DNA of 6,651 nt from Gammaproteobacteria bacterium (GCA_003645395.1 QNFC01000098.1:1-6651); one strand, 5' to 3'. Numbered from the stretch's first letter, positions 1 to 5,944 are shown. The notes: generated from the sequence alone by a model not told the origin. Made by a program: numbers and translations.

Positions 1-121
1 CACTACCAGAAGTAGCGGTGGTTCGTTCATGGGCGGCCTCGTTATTGGCTTTATTGTTGGCGCGATCGTCGGTTGTGCGGCTGGCTATTACCTCATCATG
101 AACATGCCTGTTGGTAGTTAA
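1..121 (+). CDS. C-terminal end of unidentified membrane protein (partial, 5' truncated)
   Basis: The reading frame entering at base 2 runs 39 codons to a TAA at 119-121; its start lies outside the window. The visible peptide begins TTRSSGGSF, a short polar Ser/Gly-rich stretch. A hydrophobic helix of about 22 residues follows, with glycines at every fourth position (peptide residues 12, 16, 20, 24 and 28), and then a short tail, NMPVGS. Five glycines in GxxxG register is a classic glycine-zipper transmembrane helix, suited to tight helix-helix packing or oligomerisation. I do not recognise the family. A polar Ser/Gly linker followed by one helix would fit a small membrane protein, or the anchor of a larger one whose soluble part is cytoplasmic. 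It converges on ccmI and is separated from it by the terminator at 233-275, so it is not part of the ccm operon. Coding status is inferred from the open frame and amphipathic pattern only. Confidence 0.5.
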   Translation, partial: TTRSSGGSFMGGLVIGFIVGAIVGCAAGYYLIMNMPVGS

Positions 122-232
122 ACGATCGAGTGACTGTTAAACGGTGAGATGCCAATCCAGTAGTTACGGATTGAATTTACTGACCAGTTAATGCCGACAA
201 ACTCGCGCACGATTAAGCATCGCCGTAATCGT

Positions 233-275
233 AAAAACACCGCATGGTTTCTTGCAAACCATGCGGTGTTTTTTT
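233..275. terminator. Bidirectional intrinsic terminator between convergent genes
   Basis: A perfect 18-bp inverted repeat (233-250 pairs with 256-273) encloses a 5-nt loop, CTTGC. The core stem ACACCGCATGGTTT/AAACCATGCGGTGT is GC-rich. It is flanked by an A-run at 233-237 and a T-run at 269-275, so the transcript of either strand ends in a stem followed by U residues (seven on the plus strand, five on the minus strand). It lies 9 bp past the ccmI stop codon (minus strand) and about 110 bp past the stop of the plus-strand gene ending at 121. It therefore fits as the shared terminator of two convergent transcripts. The stretch 122-232 before it holds no gene I can support. Confidence 0.93.
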
Positions 276-284
276 ACTGCGCTT

Positions 285-1424
285 TTATTCGTCACCCTCC
301 AGCAGATGCGCCCGCGCCTCTGCTACCGCCTCCGCGATACGCTGGCCATCGGCATTCTCTTCTGGCAACTGTTCTAACAACGGTTGCCAGTAATCAAGTA
401 CCTGCTGCCACTGCCCGGCGTGGTAGGCCACGTAACCGCGATACCAAATCACCGACCTGGCGGACGGGTTGAGCATGGCCACACGCTCATAGGCCAGGTC
501 AACCGCCGCAGTGCTCTCCCCCTCTGCAATGACAAACTGATTGGCCGCAGCAGCCACTGCTACGTCCAGATCACCGGGATCGCGCTGCAGACTCTGCTCA
601 TACATCTCTGCGGCAAGACCCCGCCGGGAGACCATCACATAAATCGCCGCCATCGCCCGGTAACCGTCGACATCGTCTGGATTCGCCTCGACCCGCTGCC
701 GCAATTCATTGACCATCACATCAATAGACGGTGCCAAAGGAACTTCCCGTTGCTGCTCCGCCTCCTGCGCCAGACGCGACAGGGCATAGCCCTGAATCAG
801 GGTGTAATCTTCCGGCAGCAATGCGGCGGCTTTAGCGTAGGCATCGGCAGATTCTTCGTACCGCTTCATCACATAATACGAACGGCCTAAACGCTTCCAG
901 CCGGCCCCATCGTCGGGCTGATCCGCTAACCGGGCTGCCAATCGTTTTACCATGGCGTCAATATCTGGCTGACCATTAGCCAACATCGGAACACCCGCCT
1001 TGGCCGCCGGCTGCTCCTGAGTAATCTGGTCATTTAAATTTGCCTGCCACCACTGCTGCTGACTCTGGTAATAGAGCCCGCCACCAATAACGACCATGAG
1101 CAAAAATAATGCGCCCGCGCGCGTTAGCGAATGACCGGATTTCGCCGGTAAGGTCTCAGCTAATTTATCCGCCGCCGCGATCCCTTCAAGCACCTGCAAC
1201 AATTCCAGTTCCAGCCGCCCCTGTTCATCGTCGGCAAAGGCCGGGTCGATATCACCGCGCCGGCGGTCACCGGTTGTCGCCGCAATCTGCCGTTCGAGGG
1301 TGTCACGGCGCTCGCATAAAGATAACAGTGCTTCGTCTGTGCCTGCTTTATCGTTTAGCGGCCGTGCCGCGACTAGCGCCGCCAACAGCGCGACGACCAG
1401 GCCAGCAATAATTAATGCGGTCAT
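285..1424 (-). CDS. ccmI: CcmI, TPR-containing apocytochrome c chaperone subunit
   Basis: CcmI (CycH family) binds the C-terminal region of apocytochromes c and presents them to the CcmF/CcmH haem-ligation complex in the inner membrane. The 379-residue protein has the family layout. A first transmembrane helix spans residues 1-20. A cytoplasmic loop (21-100) follows, with a charged, probably coiled-coil stretch around 30-90. A second helix spans about 102-119, and the rest is periplasmic with tetratricopeptide-like repeats. The clearest repeats are about 173-206 (GWKRLGRSYYVMKRYEESAD) and 251-284 (GYRAMAAIYVMVSRRGLAAE, then YEQSLQRDPGD), with degenerate ones near 290-320 and 325-352. The ATG at 1424-1422 overlaps the ccmH stop in an ATGA arrangement, which suggests translational coupling; only a weak GAGA lies upstream. 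It is the last gene of the ccmFGHI operon and is followed directly by the terminator. In E. coli this domain is fused to CcmH; here it is separate, as in pseudomonads and alphaproteobacteria. Confidence 0.93.
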   Translation of the reverse strand: MTALIIAGLVVALLAALVAARPLNDKAGTDEALLSLCERRDTLERQIAATTGDRRRGDIDPAFADDEQGRLELELLQVLEGIAAADKLAETLPAKSGHSLTRAGALFLLMVVIGGGLYYQSQQQWWQANLNDQITQEQPAAKAGVPMLANGQPDIDAMVKRLAARLADQPDDGAGWKRLGRSYYVMKRYEESADAYAKAAALLPEDYTLIQGYALSRLAQEAEQQREVPLAPSIDVMVNELRQRVEANPDDVDGYRAMAAIYVMVSRRGLAAEMYEQSLQRDPGDLDVAVAAAANQFVIAEGESTAAVDLAYERVAMLNPSARSVIWYRGYVAYHAGQWQQVLDYWQPLLEQLPEENADGQRIAEAVAEARAHLLEGDE

Positions 1425-1894
1425 GGTTGACGGTCTCGCAACTGCTGCAGCCGCTGCCGCTGATCACCGTCTAAAGTGTGGGCATCACTATCCACCGCTG
1501 AGGGGACGCCTGATGCGGCTGCCCGCGCCCTGATTTGCCAGAAAACCAGCAGCAGTACCAGACCAATAATGGCTACGGGAAACCACCAGAGTAGCCAGCC
1601 CACTCCATCAGTCCGCGGCTTCATCAGGATGTAGTCACCGTAACGTTGGACAAAATAGTCAAGAATTGCAGCCGACGAAGCACCCTCGTCCAACTGCTCG
1701 CCAATAATCGCCTTCATGTCGTTGGCCAGGTCGGAATTGCTCTCCGCCACTGACTGGCTCTGACACACCGCACAGCGTAGCTGCGACGCTATATCAAGAA
1801 TCTCTCGATCGCGAGCCGGCTCGTGAACCAGCTCAGCAATGGCGCTCACACTAAAGACAAATATAAATTGAAATATAATAATCTTTATTTTCAA
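1421..1894 (-). CDS. ccmH: CcmH, membrane-anchored thiol-disulfide oxidoreductase (short CcmH/CycL type)
   Basis: CcmH works in the periplasm with CcmG to reduce or resolve the CXXCH cysteines of apocytochrome c before haem attachment by CcmF. The 157-residue protein has an N-terminal signal peptide (residues 1-20, ending in the signal-peptidase motif AIA before Glu21). The diagnostic LRCAVCQ motif follows, with redox cysteines C41 and C44, and then the conserved helical region QSQSVAESNSDLANDMK. A C-terminal transmembrane helix spans about 99-121, with a cytoplasmic tail of about 36 residues. The start is TTG (1894-1892), immediately after the ccmG TAA with no spacer and in the same frame. 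No ATG occurs before M60, which lies past the active site, and the GTG at codon 16 would destroy the signal peptide, so TTG is the only common start that gives a working protein. The Shine-Dalgarno is weak (GGA at 1906-1904, 9 nt away). The first 15 codons are strikingly AT-rich compared with the rest of the operon. Confidence 0.94.
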   Translation of the reverse strand: MKIKIIIFQFIFVFSVSAIAELVHEPARDREILDIASQLRCAVCQSQSVAESNSDLANDMKAIIGEQLDEGASSAAILDYFVQRYGDYILMKPRTDGVGWLLWWFPVAIIGLVLLLVFWQIRARAAASGVPSAVDSDAHTLDGDQRQRLQQLRDRQP

Positions 1895-2419
1895 TTAGTT
1901 AATTCCATATATTTCATGTAATTTATCACGTAACTCTGTCTCGTTAAGCGGGCCGATTTTCTTATCCTGAATCACTCCCTGAGCGTCAATAAAATAGGTT
2001 TCTGGTGCGCCGTATACGCCCAGCTCAATGCCAGCTCGACCATTCGAATCATTCAATGACCAGGCATACGGATTACCCAGCCGGGCGAGCCAGCGCTGCG
2101 CGTCAGGCTGTTTATCACGATAATTCACGCCAACAAAATCGATTTTATCCGAGTATCGCTTCGCCGCCGCCACAATGACCGCGTGCTCGGCGACGCAAGC
2201 ACTGCACCACGACGCCCAGACATTCAGCAACATCGGTTTGCCCCTAATCGGCAACTGCCGCAGTTCTCCCTGTAAATCAACGCCGGATATCGCTGGCAGC
2301 GGTTTACCCACTAGCGGCGAGGGGATTTCCGTCGGATTTCGACTCAACCCGAGAAACAGCACCACCCCCAACGCGACGACTACCGGTAGTAGCAATATTG
2401 CCCAGCGGCGCCCGCTCAC
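1895..2419 (-). CDS. ccmG: CcmG/DsbE, membrane-anchored thioredoxin-like protein of cytochrome c maturation
   Basis: CcmG is a periplasmic thioredoxin-fold reductant. It receives electrons from CcdA or DsbD and passes them to CcmH or apocytochrome c. The 174-residue protein has an uncleaved N-terminal anchor (about 5-25) and then the thioredoxin fold. The active site is N66-VWASWCSAC-75 with C72 and C75, followed by the CcmG-typical AEH (77-79). FVGVNYRD (95-102) and GVYGAPETYFID (134-145), with the predicted cis-proline P139, complete the signature. The dipeptide between the cysteines is Ser-Ala where E. coli CcmG has Pro-Thr, which may shift the redox potential. The assigned start is GTG (2419-2417), 27 bp after the ccmF stop. 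The only strong Shine-Dalgarno (2446-2440) is 20 nt away and better placed for a mini-ORF starting at 2433, so initiation may be by coupling. The only in-frame alternative upstream of the GTG is an ATT. Confidence 0.93.
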   Translation of the reverse strand: MSGRRWAILLLPVVVALGVVLFLGLSRNPTEIPSPLVGKPLPAISGVDLQGELRQLPIRGKPMLLNVWASWCSACVAEHAVIVAAAKRYSDKIDFVGVNYRDKQPDAQRWLARLGNPYAWSLNDSNGRAGIELGVYGAPETYFIDAQGVIQDKKIGPLNETELRDKLHEIYGIN

Positions 2420-2446
2420 AATGGTCCACTCACGACAGACTCCTCC
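2416..2446 (-). promoter_or_regulatory. Shine-Dalgarno plus five-codon mini-ORF before ccmG
   Basis: Read on the minus strand, the ccmF stop TGA (2449-2447) is followed at once by GGAGGAG (2446-2440), the best ribosome-binding site in the window. After a 6-nt spacer comes GTG AGT GGA CCA TTG TGA (2433-2416). The stop of this mini-ORF overlaps the ccmG start as GTGA. The ccmG GTG itself is 20 nt from the Shine-Dalgarno, well beyond usual spacing. I infer either coupled re-initiation from the mini-ORF into ccmG, or a single-base indel (biological or sequencing) that displaced the original start. Supporting the second reading, the mini-ORF opens GTG AGT GGA and ccmG opens GTG AGC GGG, an almost repeated start. 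Confidence 0.4.
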
Positions 2447-4372
2447 TCACCGGATCGCCCGCCTGCGAAACAGCAGCATCAGCATACTCACCAGTAGAAT
2501 GCCGGTGCCCAACCAGATCAGCTGTACCAGCGGGTTGATATAAACCTGAACCCCCCAGCCGTTCTCTTCCTTTTGTGCCAGCACCAGGTAAAAATCTCGG
2601 GCCAGGGTCGAGTCAATGGCGGCTTCAGTGGTCACCGTGCCACTCGCCGGGTAGCGGCGTTTTTCCGGGCGCAACTCCACCCCACGCTCAACTAACCAGA
2701 ACACGCCCTGAACGGCGTGATAGTTATCGGCCGATAGATTCTCGATACCGATTAACTCAGCAGTTTCACCGGCAATTTCCAGCCGGTCACCCGGCGCCAT
2801 GACTAGTGACTGCTCGCTTCGAAACAGCCCAGAACCGACTAACCCGGCAGCAATCACCACCGCACCAACATGTGCCGCCGTCGCGGCGAAGTGACGACTG
2901 TCAACCCGCAGCACCGTGAGCAATCCGCCGGCATTGGCTGCTCGGCTCACTGCCAGTCGGCGATAGAGGTCTTCAACTATTGTCACTATCAGCGCAGCCG
3001 CTAACCCCGCAGTAAAACCAACCTGCCAGTGTCCCGGCCAGACAAGGGTAGCCAACAGCGCCGCAACGCTGGCAGCGATGAGCATCACTCTGGTTTTAGC
3101 CCACAACCTGCCCGGCGCGATTTTACGCCAGGGCAGCAATGGTGCGATCACCATCAGCGCCAGCATCACCAGCATCACCGGTGCCACCACACCATTAAAA
3201 TAGGGTGCCGCCACAGTAATTTTCTGGTTCATGGAAAGATCAAGAAATAGCGGGTAGAGCGTGCCCAGAAATACCATGACACAACAGGCGGTGAACAGCG
3301 CATTGCCCAGCAAAATACCCGACTCCCGCGAGATCCATGCCGTCGGTCGCGGCTCGCCGTGCAGGGAATCACTGCGCCAGAAGGCCAGCACCAGCGCGAC
3401 ACTAATCACCAGCGCCATAAACACCAGAATATAGCTGCCCCGCCCCGGATCGACCGCAAAGGCGTGAACCGAAGAGAGAATGCCCGAGCGCACCAGAAAC
3501 GTACCCAGCAGCGATAGCAGGAAGGTGGTGATAATCAGAAACAGATTCCATAGCGGCAACATGCGCCGTTGATCCTGCGCCATTATCGAATGCAACAGCG
3601 CGGTACCCGTCAACCAGGGCATAAACGATGCATTTTCAACCGGATCCCACGCCCAATAGCCACCCCAGCCCAGTTCGTAATAGGCCCACCAGCCACCAAG
3701 CACAATTCCGGTGGTTAAAAACAGCCAGGCCACTCGCACCCAGCGGCGCACCAGCGGCACCCATTCATCGCTGCGCCAGCCACTGGCCAGCGCCGCCATG
3801 GCAAACGCGAACGGCACCGAAAAACCGACATAACCGAGATAGAGCATGGGCGGATGAAACGCCATGCCCGGGTCCTGCAACAGGGGATTGAGCTCGCGGC
3901 CGTCCAGCGGCACCATTAGCAACCGTTCGAAGGGTGACGACAGGAATAGAATCAGGCCAAGAAACCCTACCAACAGCCACCCCTGGGCGGCCAACACCAG
4001 TGGCAAATGTTCAGGAATGCGCCGGCGCCCCTGCCAGGCAACGACCGTCGTATACCCGGCTAGCACCGTGAGCCAGAGATAGAGTGACCCTTCGTGCCCA
4101 CCCCAAAACGCGGTGACTTTATAGAGTAGAGGCAGCTGACTATTGGAATAATGAGCAATATACGCCACCGAAAAATCATCGGTGACAAACGCATTAACCA
4201 AAGTTGCCGCGCCTACAAGCACCAACAAACCAACCAGTGGCGCCACGCGCACTGATATCTCGCCGAGAAACGGCTGATTACTCACTCGCGCAACAATGGG
4301 CGCCGTGGCCTGCACAAATGCCAGCACCAGTGCCAGCCAGGCACAGAGGTGGCCCAGTTCAATCCACGGCAT
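2447..4372 (-). CDS. ccmF: CcmF, haem lyase membrane subunit of the cytochrome c synthetase complex
   Basis: CcmF takes haem from holo-CcmE and, with CcmH and CcmI, attaches it to apocytochrome c at the periplasmic face of the inner membrane. The protein is 641 residues, close to the E. coli length of about 647, and polytopic with many hydrophobic helices. The haem-handling WWD domain is clear at 227-254 (core WGGYWAWDPVENASF). The conserved histidines are H173 (AFHPPML), H261 (ALLHSI) and H303 (SSVHAF), at the same positions as the known E. coli haem-ligand histidines, with H501 (AAHVGAV) as the likely equivalent of E. coli H491. The family motifs AFWGGHEGSLYLW (88-100) and FLGTLYPLFLD (368-378) are also present. 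A large periplasmic loop spans about 516-610, before the last helix and the basic C-terminus FRRRAIR. The ATG at 4372-4370 has a good Shine-Dalgarno (GAGG at 4382-4379, 6-nt spacer). It is the first gene of the ccmFGHI operon. Confidence 0.97.
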   Translation of the reverse strand: MPWIELGHLCAWLALVLAFVQATAPIVARVSNQPFLGEISVRVAPLVGLLVLVGAATLVNAFVTDDFSVAYIAHYSNSQLPLLYKVTAFWGGHEGSLYLWLTVLAGYTTVVAWQGRRRIPEHLPLVLAAQGWLLVGFLGLILFLSSPFERLLMVPLDGRELNPLLQDPGMAFHPPMLYLGYVGFSVPFAFAMAALASGWRSDEWVPLVRRWVRVAWLFLTTGIVLGGWWAYYELGWGGYWAWDPVENASFMPWLTGTALLHSIMAQDQRRMLPLWNLFLIITTFLLSLLGTFLVRSGILSSVHAFAVDPGRGSYILVFMALVISVALVLAFWRSDSLHGEPRPTAWISRESGILLGNALFTACCVMVFLGTLYPLFLDLSMNQKITVAAPYFNGVVAPVMLVMLALMVIAPLLPWRKIAPGRLWAKTRVMLIAASVAALLATLVWPGHWQVGFTAGLAAALIVTIVEDLYRRLAVSRAANAGGLLTVLRVDSRHFAATAAHVGAVVIAAGLVGSGLFRSEQSLVMAPGDRLEIAGETAELIGIENLSADNYHAVQGVFWLVERGVELRPEKRRYPASGTVTTEAAIDSTLARDFYLVLAQKEENGWGVQVYINPLVQLIWLGTGILLVSMLMLLFRRRAIR

Positions 4373-4453
4373 AAGCGCCCTCTTTAAGTGTGTGTAGACA
4401 TAGGAAAAAACCGCTGACTATGCGCTAAAAACTGCACGGCGAAAGCGGCGCAG

Positions 4454-4488
4454 ATTGTACACTAGCCCCTGCGGGCAAATTCTGACAA
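4454..4488 (-). promoter_or_regulatory. Possible ccmF promoter elements
   Basis: Read on the minus strand, TTGTCA (4488-4483) matches 5 of 6 bases of a sigma-70 -35 box, and TACAAT (4459-4454) matches 5 of 6 bases of a -10 box. The spacing of 23 bp is too long for them to act together. With the overlapping TAGTGT (4464-4459) the spacing is 18 bp but the -10 match is poor. If TACAAT is used with an activator, the ccmF leader would be about 75 nt. This is a weak candidate based on motif resemblance only. Confidence 0.22.
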
Positions 4489-4520
4489 AACTCTGCACCC
4501 GGGCCCCGCCTGGAGCCCGC

Positions 4521-4613
4521 ATGACCATACACGACAACCAGCAGGCAGAAGACCTTTTGTGCGAACAACCATTAGTACCGCGACACTACATCGATACAGA
4601 TCGATGGCAATGA
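4521..4613 (+). CDS. Candidate 30-codon leader ORF upstream of ccmA
   Basis: An ATG at 4521 opens 30 codons ending in TGA (4611-4613). GGAG (4512-4515) lies 5 nt upstream, a normally placed Shine-Dalgarno. The peptide starts MTIHDNQQAEDLL and ends YIDTDRWQ. It is hydrophilic and acidic, with one cysteine (C14), two histidines, and no membrane helix or Cys-Pro haem-regulatory motif. I recognise no family. The stop overlaps an ATG at 4610 (ATGA), which opens a seven-codon ORF ending at the ccmA start. It could be a real small protein, a leader peptide controlling ccmABC translation, or a chance ORF; at 30 codons chance is quite possible. The ribosome-binding site and its position before ccmA are the only support. 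Confidence 0.3.
   Translation: MTIHDNQQAEDLLCEQPLVPRHYIDTDRWQ
4589..4606. promoter_or_regulatory. 18-bp perfect palindrome, FNR-box-like, before ccmA
   Basis: CATCGAT-acag-ATCGATG is a perfect inverted repeat with 7-bp arms and a 4-bp spacer. Its inner 14 bases, TCGAT-N4-ATCGA, have the geometry of the FNR/ANR/FixK consensus TTGAT-N4-ATCAA and differ by one symmetrical base per half-site. Its centre is about 35 bp before the ccmA ATG and 225 bp before the ccmF ATG. A site this close to ccmA cannot act as a standard -41.5 activator for a leader-bearing ccmA message, so it would more likely repress ccmA, act on ccmF, or work as an RNA hairpin in the ccmA leader. Its 3' arm contains an ATG. The regulator is an inference; the palindrome is seen directly. 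Confidence 0.4.
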
Positions 4614-4633
4614 GAGACCGGGTACTATTCTAA
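4610..4633 (+). promoter_or_regulatory. Seven-codon ORF overlapping the ccmA start (translational coupling site)
   Basis: ATG AGA GAC CGG GTA CTA TTC TAA ends with its TAA sharing one base with the ccmA ATG (TAATG at 4631-4635). An in-frame ATG two codons earlier (4604) would extend it. ccmA has no convincing Shine-Dalgarno at normal distance: there is only GGG at 4620-4622, 10 nt away, and GAGAG at 4612-4616, 16 nt away. Re-initiation after this short ORF is therefore a plausible way of starting ccmA. Overlapping stop and start codons are a known coupling arrangement; use of this one is inferred. Confidence 0.3.
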
Positions 4634-5238
4634 TGATATCCACTAAAAACCTGGCCGCGCTGCGTGGCGAGCGACTGCTATTCCGCGGAGTGACATTTTC
4701 GCTCGGCCCTGGCGAAGCAATGCGTATCACCGGCGCGAACGGCAGCGGCAAAACCACACTGTTAAGAATTCTGGCCGGGCTCAGTGAGCCTGAGCAAGGC
4801 CAGGTTAGCTGGGGCAGTCAGAACATTCGCGATTGCCGCGAGGAGTATTACCGACACCTCGCCTATTCGGGCCATCAATTTGGCCTGCGCGGCGACCTCA
4901 CCGCGCTGGAAAACCTGCGCTACCTGTTGCCACGCACCACCACCGATGCCGCACTGGTAGAAACCATGCAGCAGGTCGGGCTAGAGCGTTGCGTTGACCT
5001 GCCGGCCCGTTATCTGTCGCAGGGGCAGCGCCGGCGACTCATTCTCGCTCGCCTGCTGGCCGCCGAAGCCAGTTGCTGGATACTCGATGAACCGCTGGCC
5101 GCGCTGGATACCGCCGGCATCAAGATGGTCGAATCACTCTGCGCGGAGCACCTGCAGAACGCCGGAATATTGATCATAACCTCTCACCAGAATTTATCGT
5201 CTGCGCTGGGCGGTATCGCTGAACTGCGGCTGGGGTGA
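4633..5238 (+). CDS. ccmA: CcmA, ATPase subunit of the Ccm haem ABC transporter
   Basis: CcmA is the cytoplasmic ATPase that, with CcmB (and CcmC/CcmD), drives release of holo-CcmE from the CcmCD complex for cytochrome c maturation. The 201-residue length is typical for this small ABC protein. In order it shows Walker A G34-ANGSGKTT, the CcmA-specific YSGHQFGLRGDLTALENL segment (78-95, covering the Q-loop), signature motif LSQGQRRR (128-135), Walker B CWILDEP (148-154, with D152 and catalytic E153), D-loop ALD (157-159) and switch histidine H185. Family members more often read LSAGQ in the signature. The ATG at 4633 is chosen because the Walker A then falls at the usual distance from the N-terminus and the frame is not usefully open further upstream. 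It is the first gene of the plus-strand operon; ccmB begins 4 bp downstream. Confidence 0.97.
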   Translation: MISTKNLAALRGERLLFRGVTFSLGPGEAMRITGANGSGKTTLLRILAGLSEPEQGQVSWGSQNIRDCREEYYRHLAYSGHQFGLRGDLTALENLRYLLPRTTTDAALVETMQQVGLERCVDLPARYLSQGQRRRLILARLLAAEASCWILDEPLAALDTAGIKMVESLCAEHLQNAGILIITSHQNLSSALGGIAELRLG

Positions 5239-5242
5239 TTCG

Positions 5243-5911
5243 ATGATGCTCTGCGCCCTTCGCAAACAGTTTGCCCGCGAAATGCTCGGGGCGTTTCGCC
5301 AGCCCGGCGATGCGCTCGCCCCGGTGGTGTTCTATTTAATCGTTGGCACGCTGTTTCCGTTAGCGCTGGGCGCTGACCCGCAACTGCTCGTCAAAATCGG
5401 TCCCGGCGCAATCTGGATAGCCGCCCTGCTGGCAGTGCTACTCTCGCTGCACAAACTCTTTCGGGCTGACCTGGACAATGGCTACCTTGACCAGCTGCTG
5501 CTGCTGCCCTGCCCGCTGTTTCTGCTTATTGGCGCACGGTTGCTGGCGCACTGGCTACAAACCGGGTTGCCCATCCTGCTAGTCACGCCGCTGCTGGCCG
5601 AAAGCTTTGGGTTAGACTACAACCTGCTACCTGTGCTGCTGGCCTCGTTAGCAATCGGCACACCAGTACTGCTGGTGTTAGGGGCAATTAACGAGGCGCT
5701 GACGCTGGCCAGTCGTGGCGGCGCACTGCTTGCACTGCTGGTGTTGCCGCTTTATGTGCCCACACTGGTGTTTGGCAGCGGCGCGGTTTACGCCGTCCAG
5801 TTTGGTGAAAGCCCGGCGGCGCATCTCTCATTGCTCGGCGCGCTTGCCGTGGTGAGTCTGCTGTTCTCACCCTGGGCAGTCGCCACCGCCCTACGTATAT
5901 CCATCGACTGA
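5243..5911 (+). CDS. ccmB: CcmB, membrane subunit of the Ccm haem ABC transporter
   Basis: CcmB is the inner-membrane partner of CcmA. The 222-residue protein matches the family length of about 220 and shows about six hydrophobic helices: roughly 26-43, 54-70, 91-117, 128-151, 158-178 and 194-216. Typical features are the amphipathic N-terminal stretch (LRKQFAREMLGAFRQPGD), the loop LFRADLDNGYLDQLLLLP (72-89) and LPLYVPTLVFGSGA (168-181), which matches the conserved P-Y-x-P-x-(L/V)-(I/V)-F-G motif of CcmB. The ATG at 5243 is followed by a second ATG at 5246; either is possible. A GGGGTG overlapping the ccmA stop serves as Shine-Dalgarno, so translation of the two subunits is probably linked. 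Confidence 0.96.
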   Translation: MMLCALRKQFAREMLGAFRQPGDALAPVVFYLIVGTLFPLALGADPQLLVKIGPGAIWIAALLAVLLSLHKLFRADLDNGYLDQLLLLPCPLFLLIGARLLAHWLQTGLPILLVTPLLAESFGLDYNLLPVLLASLAIGTPVLLVLGAINEALTLASRGGALLALLVLPLYVPTLVFGSGAVYAVQFGESPAAHLSLLGALAVVSLLFSPWAVATALRISID

Positions 5912-5944
5912 CCACCTTGCCCTTAACCCCAAACCTATAATTCC

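Larger units (their letters stand above)
4373..4632. other. Divergent intergenic region between ccmF and ccmA
   Basis: These 260 bp must hold the start signals of both ccm transcripts unless they are transcribed from elsewhere. The half next to ccmF (4373-4500) contains A/T-rich runs, an imperfect 22-bp inverted repeat with a GAAA loop at 4432-4453, and a candidate minus-strand -10 box. The half next to ccmA (4500-4632) contains a candidate 30-codon ORF, an 18-bp palindrome and a short ORF overlapping the ccmA start. I found no convincing sigma-70 promoter for ccmA and no terminator. Confidence 0.7.

Noticed and set aside
117..143. Direct repeat GTTAAACG (117-124 and 136-143)
   Set aside because: Only two 8-bp copies 19 bp apart, the first overlapping the stop codon of the upstream gene. 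Too short to claim a regulatory or recombination role.
384..890. 168-codon open frame on the plus strand antisense to ccmI
   Set aside because: It lies wholly inside ccmI, whose helices and TPR repeats are clear. The antisense peptide has no recognisable domain and the composition of a shadow frame.
2175..2543. 122-codon plus-strand open frame over the ccmF-ccmG junction
   Set aside because: It is antisense to two well-supported genes, with low-complexity composition and no recognisable motif.
4432..4453. Imperfect inverted repeat CTGCACGGC-GAAA-GCGGCGCAG
   Set aside because: There are two mismatches in nine pairs and no T-run, and it overlaps the possible ccmF start region. It could fold but nothing ties it to a function.
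4478..4520. Possible sigma-70 promoter for ccmA starting from CTGACA at 4482
   Set aside because: The position 17 bp downstream is CCCGCC, nothing like a -10 box, so no promoter is claimed.
4572..4757. 61-codon minus-strand open frame across the ccmA start
   Set aside because: It is antisense to the N-terminus and Walker A of ccmA, with no Shine-Dalgarno and no domain; a shadow frame.
5936..5941. Perfect TATAAT just upstream of ccmC
   Set aside because: There is no -35 box at suitable spacing, and a start about 7 nt downstream would fall after the ccmC ATG. It is most likely chance A/T richness in a non-coding gap.
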